Assembly (NCBI RefSeq): GCF_036785885.1
Contig: NC_092323.1
Location: 3,078,501-3,142,500, forward strand
Length of the DNA: 64,000 nucleotides
Direction of reading: 5' to 3'
DNA from: Coffea arabica
Taxonomy: Eukaryota > Streptophyta > Magnoliopsida > Gentianales > Rubiaceae
Made by a program: the position numbers and the translations under genes
Shown here: positions 58,257-64,000 of the stretch, piece after piece
Layout: the number at the start of each line of letters is the position of its first letter
Position numbering within the stretch: position 1 is the stretch's first letter
The notes under the pieces: model-generated
Told to the model about the DNA's origin: nothing
What the model saw: the letters and a program-made list of their open reading frames with translations, nothing else
Databases searched by the model: none

Positions 58257-58895
58257 ACAGGGGTGGCAATTTCTGACATGATCCGAAAACACGACACGAA
58301 CCTAACACAAAATTAATAGGTTTGGGTTGAAGTTTTGGGGGTTCGGGTCAGAATCGGGTTGAACCCGATGAACTCGAAAAGAAAACATGTCGATTTCGGG
58401 TCAACCCGTGGTGATCTGATATGACCCGATATGACCCGTTTACAAATTAAAAATAATTTAATAAACATAAAAATTATTTTATCTAACTAAACTAAATCAT
58501 TCTTTTTTTTCAAAGGCATTAATTACTTAATTCTAAATGGATTTATTTACCTTGTGTGAAGTTAAAATTATTACATTTGGACAAATAATATAATTCGTTT
58601 TAATTTATTTTATATTTGGTTTGGGATAAAAAAACTTTTACGGTGTTTAATTTATTTTGGATTTGATTTGAAATTATTTATTTAAATTTTTATTACTTGA
58701 TGATGTAATTAATTTTGTGAGAAATTGATTTTATTAGAATTTACAGTGATAAATTAATAAATTAAAATTAATTTTCGGGTCAGTTCGGGTCGACCCGACA
58801 ACCCAAAATTTTCGGGTTCGTGTCAGATATACTGACCCGTCACGGGTTGACGGGTTGGGTTCGGGTCAACAGATTTTTTGGCGTTTGCCACCCCT
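58257..58895. mobile_element. Non-autonomous hAT-type transposon, 639 bp
   Basis: Flanked by the perfect 8-bp duplication ATTGTACT (58249-58256 and 58896-58903). The left end is ACAGGGGTGGCAAT and the right end, complemented, AGGGGTGGCAAACG. Both ends carry arrays of CGGGT/ACCCG motifs (GGTTCGGGTCAACCCG-like) that pair between ends, around an AT-rich centre. No transposase is present. The structure parallels the elements at 17657-18534 and 61824-62218, but the terminal sequence differs. Confidence 0.87.
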
Positions 58896-59299
58896 ATTGT
58901 ACTCCCTTACACATATCAACCACCATGTTGGGGCCAGTAGTCTCGGGACCAAAACACATCGATTATGAGAGGTGTGTGTGTGTGTGGTACTTAAGGTCCA
59001 TGGACATACTTGGAAGTCAGCAATTGCCTTTTGAGTATGTTGGTGGAATTACCTTAGGTAATCGTGTGTATTTGCCGCTTAAAATTGACAAAAAAAAAAA
59101 AATTCATTAATTTCAAGTAATTGGGTCATGAACAGGGCCGAAAAAGAGACACAAGGAACAATATCAGAAAGTTAATTCCACTCACTCTGTACCAGATATA
59201 CACTATCACAAACGCGCACTGGCGGTTGAAATAGGAAAAAAGAAAAAGAAAAATAAAAGTTAGTACTATAGAATACATTCTATTCCATGTCCAAGCAAA

Positions 59300-60512
59300 C
59301 CCTTGAACAATAGAGGTGCAAAGGCGTTTCTTCTGTGTCTCAAATCTCATCAGCTGGGATTCTCTAGTAATATTCCCTAGCTCCTCCCGATCCATCGGAG
59401 CCAATACGCTCAGTGCCGGATCCCTATTTTACACCAATTCGCCGGTAAACCTCCATTCCTTCCCCCCACTGATTTCCTTTTATATCTACTTTTTTGGGTT
59501 CAAGATCTATATATTGAATGTGTAGATCTTTCCCGTAGATTTAGGTGTCTTAAACTTTGTCTAAATTAAGTTCATGAATAGGGAATTTCAATTCGGATTA
59601 GATGACACACCAGTTGTAATCGATTATACGTTCGGAAACACGGAGATCTTTATAAATTCAGGGGTTGGAATATTTTTTGCGGGCTACAACTAGATCATGC
59701 TTAGACGGAAAACTGGTGAATAATTGATCATTTGCTGCTCAAGATAGTTGTTGATTTTAGGCTTACATATCTTATAGCTTAGGGGCTTTATCCGTCTTTG
59801 GTTTCATTTCCTTTATTTATTTATTTTGGTTTGAGTAAAACGGTGAAAAAGTGTTCAAAAGATTCTTTCTTCTTTTTTTGTTTAATGGACATAATGTATT
59901 TTATCCTCAAGGGCATGAGGTATTTGTGGGATGTGAATTGTTTAGATTAATCTAATGATCAGAATGGAACATCTGATTCCAGATTAATGTCTACAATGAA
60001 ACGTATAATTGCGGATTCATGATAATATTCATTCCTCTTTCTGGGGATTGAGATTACTGGATGTCATTGGGTTAAACTGATTTTCACTGTTTCTTTTTTC
60101 TGTCATTAGGATGATGACACTATTGCTTAGGGCTTTTCATTTTGCCAGTAATTTAAGTTCACAAAGCATTCTTCTGTCTACTTTGTCCACCCGTGAGCTC
60201 GTACCTTTCATTGTACTCCTTTTCAGGCATACATCGATAATTAGTGCCAATTAATGACCACTGTCACATGACCATAAGTTTCAGCAAAGTATCCACATTG
60301 CCTAGGATTTTTGGTTAAATCAGTTTCTAGTATTATAGTTCAAATTTGCTAGCCTTTCAGATTTTTTTCGAGCACTTGTAATTTTGAACAAAAAATGCAC
60401 ATTTGATTTTGATCTGTAATTACAGGAGCAGATAGCAGCTGTATAAGTGTGACTTAGAGGAGGTTGCAGACATAAAAATCTAGTGCTAAATTAATCAAGA
60501 GGTAATAACATA
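59300..60512 (+). other. SEC13 5' leader with probable leader intron
   Basis: A leader exon probably ends at 59444 (ATTCGCCG, then GTAAAC). A 981-bp intron (59445-60425) would end in the acceptor TAATTACAG, and the second leader exon starts at 60426, 87 bp before the SEC13 start codon. Leader introns are common in plant housekeeping genes. No protein is encoded; the T-rich tract and multiple stops support intron character. The transcription start is not determined. Confidence 0.55.
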
Positions 60513-61421
60513 ATGCCGGCACAGAAGATTGAAACGGGTCATAATGACACGGTTCATGATGTTTCTATGGACTACTATGGAAAACGAGTTGCAACAGCTT
60601 CATCTGACTCCACCATAAAGGTTATTGGTGTGAATAACAATAATACTTCCCAGCACCTTGCCACTTTGAGTGGTCATCAAGGTCCTGTTTGGCAGGTTGC
60701 TTGGGCACACCCTAAATTTGGCTCACTTCTTGCATCTTGTTCCTATGACGGTAAGGTTATCATCTGGAAGGAAGGTAATCAAAATGAGTGGTCACAGGCT
60801 CACGTGTTCAGTGACCATAAGTCATCAGTCAATTCTATTGCATGGGCGCCACATGAACTTGGGCTCTGCTTGGCTTGCGGATCCTCTGATGGAAATATTT
60901 CAGTGTACACAGCTAGGTCGGATGGTACCTGGGACACCACAAGAATAGATCAAGCTCATCCCGTTGGAGTGACCTCGGTTTCATGGGCTCCTTCAACAGC
61001 TCCTGGTGCTTTAGTTGGAACAAGTATCCTTGACCCTGTTCAGAAGCTAGCATCTGGTGGTTGTGACAATACTGTAAAGGTCTGGAAACTGTATAATGGC
61101 ATTTGGAAGATGGATTGCTTCCCCGCTCTTCAGATGCATGCTGATTGGGTGAGAGATGTTGCTTGGGCGCCCAATTTGGGGCTTCCAAAGTCCACTATCG
61201 CTAGTGCTTCACAAGATGGTACTGTTGTCATATGGACTGTAGCTAAAGAAGGTGATCAATGGGAAGGTAAGGTTTTGAGGGACTTTAAGACCCCAGTCTG
61301 GAGGGTCTCATGGTCTCTTACTGGAAATTTGCTGGCTGTGGCTGCTGGAGACAACAATGTCTCCTTGTGGAAAGAAGCTGTTGATGGGGAGTGGCAGCAA
61401 GTCACCACTGCTGACCAATAG
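60513..61421 (+). CDS. SEC13: SEC13 homologue, COPII outer coat and nuclear pore WD40 protein
   Basis: One coding exon gives 302 residues, the normal SEC13 length. The protein starts [20 protein letters not shown], the family's N-terminus. Six WD40 blades follow: near residues 8-50, 52-95, 98-140, 144-195, 203-248 and 255-293. Typical phrases are [56 protein letters not shown] and [16 protein letters not shown]13 pairs with SEC31 to build the outer COPII cage on ER-derived vesicles and is also part of the Y-complex of nuclear pores. The six-blade form, completed in trans by a partner blade, is the family hallmark. The sequence looks intact; an intron is likely in the leader. The coding region has no intron, as in several plant SEC13 genes. 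Confidence 0.96.
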   Translation: MPAQKIETGHNDTVHDVSMDYYGKRVATASSDSTIKVIGVNNNNTSQHLATLSGHQGPVWQVAWAHPKFGSLLASCSYDGKVIIWKEGNQNEWSQAHVFSDHKSSVNSIAWAPHELGLCLACGSSDGNISVYTARSDGTWDTTRIDQAHPVGVTSVSWAPSTAPGALVGTSILDPVQKLASGGCDNTVKVWKLYNGIWKMDCFPALQMHADWVRDVAWAPNLGLPKSTIASASQDGTVVIWTVAKEGDQWEGKVLRDFKTPVWRVSWSLTGNLLAVAAGDNNVSLWKEAVDGEWQQVTTADQ

Positions 61422-61823
61422 ATTTCAGATTACTCTGTTTTGGTACTTTTGTTGGACGACCAGTTCCATAGTTTTTATTTCTTTCTGATTTTGTTTGAGT
61501 GGGTGTCATGTGATTACTAGCAGCATTGAGTTAGATTATATGAAAGGAATTGAAAGTTTGAACCATTTCTCATGCGCAATTCATTTGTTTAATGATCTGA
61601 TTGATATTCTAGCGACCAAATTTGTTGTGGCTCTATCCTTAATAGTTTTGGGGGCCTTTCCTTTTTGGTTTGGTCAGTGCGCTGTACCGTCGGCTGGATG
61701 AATTCGAATACAATTGTTTGTGAAGGTTTTTGGGCATATAGATTTATTAATTCAGAGCAATTGACTGGCTCTCAGTGATAGGAGAACTTGTTGGCCGATG
61801 TACATCTCTTTAGCAGTTGCAAG

Positions 61824-61890
61824 TAGGGCTGCAAATGAATCGAGCCGCTCGCGTCAAAATCAAGTTCGAACTCGAGCTCGCGAGCTCGAG

Positions 61891-61921
<31 letters not shown>

Positions 61922-62218
61922 TTTTTTTATTTTAAGTATATATATATTTTTTTATTTTAAGTATATATATATTTTATATTTTTTTAATTTTAATAGTAAA
62001 ATTACATATATATTCTTAATATTTTATTATTTATTAAGAAAAAAAATATTATTTTATTTATTTTTTAAAAAATAAAATAATTATTTTTTATTTTTTTCGA
62101 GCTCGAGTTTGAAATTGTCAGTCGAATTCGAACTCGAGTTCGAGTTCAATTAAATTATTTCGAGGTTTGATTTTGATTAGGCCAAAACTCGACTCGACTC
62201 GGCTCGTTTGCAGCCCTA
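61824..62218. mobile_element. Non-autonomous hAT-type transposon, 395 bp
   Basis: Flanked by the perfect 8-bp duplication GTTGCAAG (61816-61823 and 62219-62226). The terminal repeats are TAGGGCTGCAAATGA and, complemented, TAGGGCTGCAAACGA. Just inside, both ends hold arrays of CGAGCTCG/TCGAACTCGAG motifs, which are self-complementary, and the centre is pure AT with (TA)n. It lies about 400 bp after the SEC13 stop codon, probably at or beyond the 3' UTR. No coding frame is present. Confidence 0.88.
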
Positions 62219-62735
62219 GTTGCAAGCGATGCCGTTATTGATTGTTCGAAGCTGTAGACTGTAGTGTTCCTTGTAACTTTTGAAATCAACTTAATCATAC
62301 AAAACCACGACTTTGTGTCTCTTAGAAAAGCGAATCAGAAAGGAAAGCGCATTCCTAAAAGCTAAAACTGAGAGGGTATATGCTACTGTTACTGGTAAAA
62401 AGCGTAACTCGCGAGGGCGCTTTGGGTTTAGCGCGCTTAGGTTCCAATTTGAAAAAAAAAAGCAGCAAAGGCTTTTTCCCCGCCCGAATCATAAGGGAAA
62501 CAAAAGAAAATGAACAAAGGAAAAGGGAGATGCCCCCTCGGCCCTCCCTGCTTCAAATCCTCATTCTGACTGCAATCACATTCTTGTCTGAGACATTATG
62601 AATAGCGAGCGTTTGCCCGCCATAGAACTTATCATTTCCTTGTTCCTATTCAACTTTTCTGTCTCTTACTTGTACATATGCGTATACCTCCTCCTCAATC
62701 TTGATTCAATGACAGCTTGTATTCGGCGTAAAGGA

Positions 62736-63540
62736 ATGTGGTCCTCGCATGCCTCTCGTGATTCCGAAAGCAAAAACCCTCCATTTTATTGCCGCAAAGA
62801 GAAATCCCTTAGCGTCTTATGCTCCAAGTATGCACCAGTACTATATCTTGTGATCATCGTATAGAACTAATTTTCCATTTTTTTTTCTTGTTTTATCGAA
62901 TTATTTTTCTTGTTCTCAATAACAGCTTCTTGAAGCAGTACAACAAAGACGGTGTTGACTCTATTGGAGTAGATCATGCTGCCTTTCAATTAGGTAGTCT
63001 TGTATTCATCTCCTATGTTTTCAGTTTTTCCGCTCCAATTTTACGTTTTCCTCTTTCGTCTCCAGATAAAAAATACAGACGGACCGAAAGACCTCTTCTT
63101 CTGAATGTTATGGTATCGCCTCTTTATGCGGTTGTTTGCAGGTGTTGAGCGGAGGCGGATTTATGATATCGTCAATATACCAGAGAGTGTTGGGGTAATT
63201 CTTTTCAATCTAACTGGTTTATTCGTATTTCTTTCGCTGATCTAAGCTGGAGTTTTAATTTTTTTTTTTTTTGTAATTTGAAGGTTTTAACTCGAAAAGC
63301 TAAGAACCATTACTCCCGGAAGGGTTTCTGATTTCAAAACACCATAACTTGACTTTTATTGAGAATAATAATCGAAAATCCTTAGCAGTACACTACAAAG
63401 GCTCGAGTTACAAACATGTATTGAGTGATTATGTCCACTTTTTATTAGTGTTGTTTTTTTTATTGCCATGGCTTCTACTTTTGATTGATTTTGAGTATGG
63501 GTGCAGGTTTCGACTCTTGAGGGCAAATGAGGAGGCTTGA
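62736..63540 (+). pseudogene. DEL/E2Fe-like (atypical E2F) gene fragment, probably broken
   Basis: Exons 62736-62827, 62926-62993, 63142-63194 and 63284-63323, with normal GT-AG signals, join into about 85 residues: MWSSHASRDSESKN, then YCRKEKSLSVLCSNFLKQYN, KDGVDSIGVDHAAFQLG, VERRRIYDIVNIPESVG and VLTRKAKNHYSRKG. This is the first winged-helix DNA-binding domain of DEL (E2Fd/e/f) repressors, which have two such domains and no DP partner. The next exon (about 63508) reads GFDS and stops, in a stretch that looks like the usual domain end with bases lost, so the second domain is not reached. The recognition segment has NIPESVG where the family has NVLESVG; a Pro there should disturb the helix. 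A functional gene with a downstream exon beyond the window cannot be wholly excluded. Confidence 0.68.
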
Positions 63541-64000
63541 TCAAAGTAGCCAAGTACTATTGAGTAACGGAACCTAAAGCAAATTCCAGCCACCGAGAGA
63601 GCCATTAATCCACACTGTTAGCTGGCTGAAAGTAAGCAAATTCCTCCATTTCACTCCTGTGGTGTTTCATCTATTTCTTGAAGAAGAGACTAAGATTAAT
63701 TCCAGCATAACATGACAACATTTCGTAATATCAAAAAACTTGTACCATCCTGGAAATTGTAAAGGAACTGAAAATCGACACATTGTAAGTATGATGAATG
63801 CACTAAACAGCTATCCGAGACAACCAAAATTGATGAGGAGTTAGGGTAAACTTTTCACTCTATTGGCCCAACATTGAAAAAGGTTTATTTAACTACCTGT
63901 ACACACCATTTTCCATGGTTTCTTTAATATTTCTCTTGGAGAATTTGCCCACTTCAATATTCCAGTATTGGCATTCCTAAGGTTCAATGTTCACCTAGGC
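63541..64000. other. Right edge, no gene recognised
   Basis: Downstream of the DEL-like fragment I can find no second DNA-binding domain or other coding sequence up to the window end. Any continuation would lie outside. Confidence 0.4.

Noticed and set aside
1-64000. CRISPR arrays, LTR retroelements, biosynthetic gene cluster, horizontal transfer block
   Set aside because: Searched by eye for regular spaced repeats, long direct terminal repeats, polymerase or capsid motifs, and co-located pathway genes; none found.

Overview
This window is plant nuclear DNA. Its genes have short exons, AT-rich introns and GT-AG splicing with a few GC-AG donors. They encode a chloroplast thioredoxin-reductase subunit, a four-CRM-domain organelle intron-splicing factor, plant-type NPF and MTP transporters and an AN1 stress-associated protein. 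Intergenic DNA is AT-rich and full of small non-autonomous DNA transposons and tRNA-derived SINEs. Protein similarity, recalled from memory, points to a core eudicot, probably an asterid. There is no prokaryotic, viral or organellar block, no CRISPR array, no rRNA and no recognisable LTR element.

Layout, left to right: a two-AN1-finger stress-associated protein (+, 1682-2403); a SAM-domain protein converging on it (-, 2851-6394); the ferredoxin-thioredoxin reductase catalytic chain (-, 7791-10415); a gene-poor, repeat-rich stretch (10.4-20.1 kb) with a putative minus-strand non-coding RNA carrying a miR166 target-mimic-like site (14856-14879), two SINEs and a hAT element; the chloroplast splicing factor CFM2 (-, 20146-25988, 12 exons); a secreted CREG-like protein (-, 26944-29650); a repeat-rich gap; an intronless TMEM45/DUF716 membrane protein (+, 33146-34153); an NPF/POT transporter (-, 36468-38862); the intronless Golgi zinc transporter MTP12 (+, 41987-44590); a decayed GMPPA-like pseudogene (+, 45445-47800) hit by a SINE; Golgi alpha-mannosidase II (-, 48352-53892); a transposon cluster (54-59 kb) with a Mutator-like fold-back and a hAT element; SEC13 (+, 60513-61421); a third hAT element; and a broken DEL/E2Fe-like gene (+, from 62736) near the right edge.

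The genes do not form an operon or an evident cluster. FTRC and CFM2 act in chloroplasts. MTP12, GMII and SEC13 all serve the early secretory pathway, and GMPPA is tied to the GDP-mannose supply that feeds glycosylation, but there is no sequence evidence that their proximity is functional.

The observations most worth following are the miR166 mimic-like site on an otherwise non-coding transcript unit, two GC-AG introns in neighbouring genes, three unrelated hAT-type elements with perfect 8-bp target duplications and subterminal motif arrays, and SINEs delimited by exact target duplications. Exon coordinates were built by hand from splice consensus and reading-frame continuity. Family assignments rest on remembered protein families, not on a database search.
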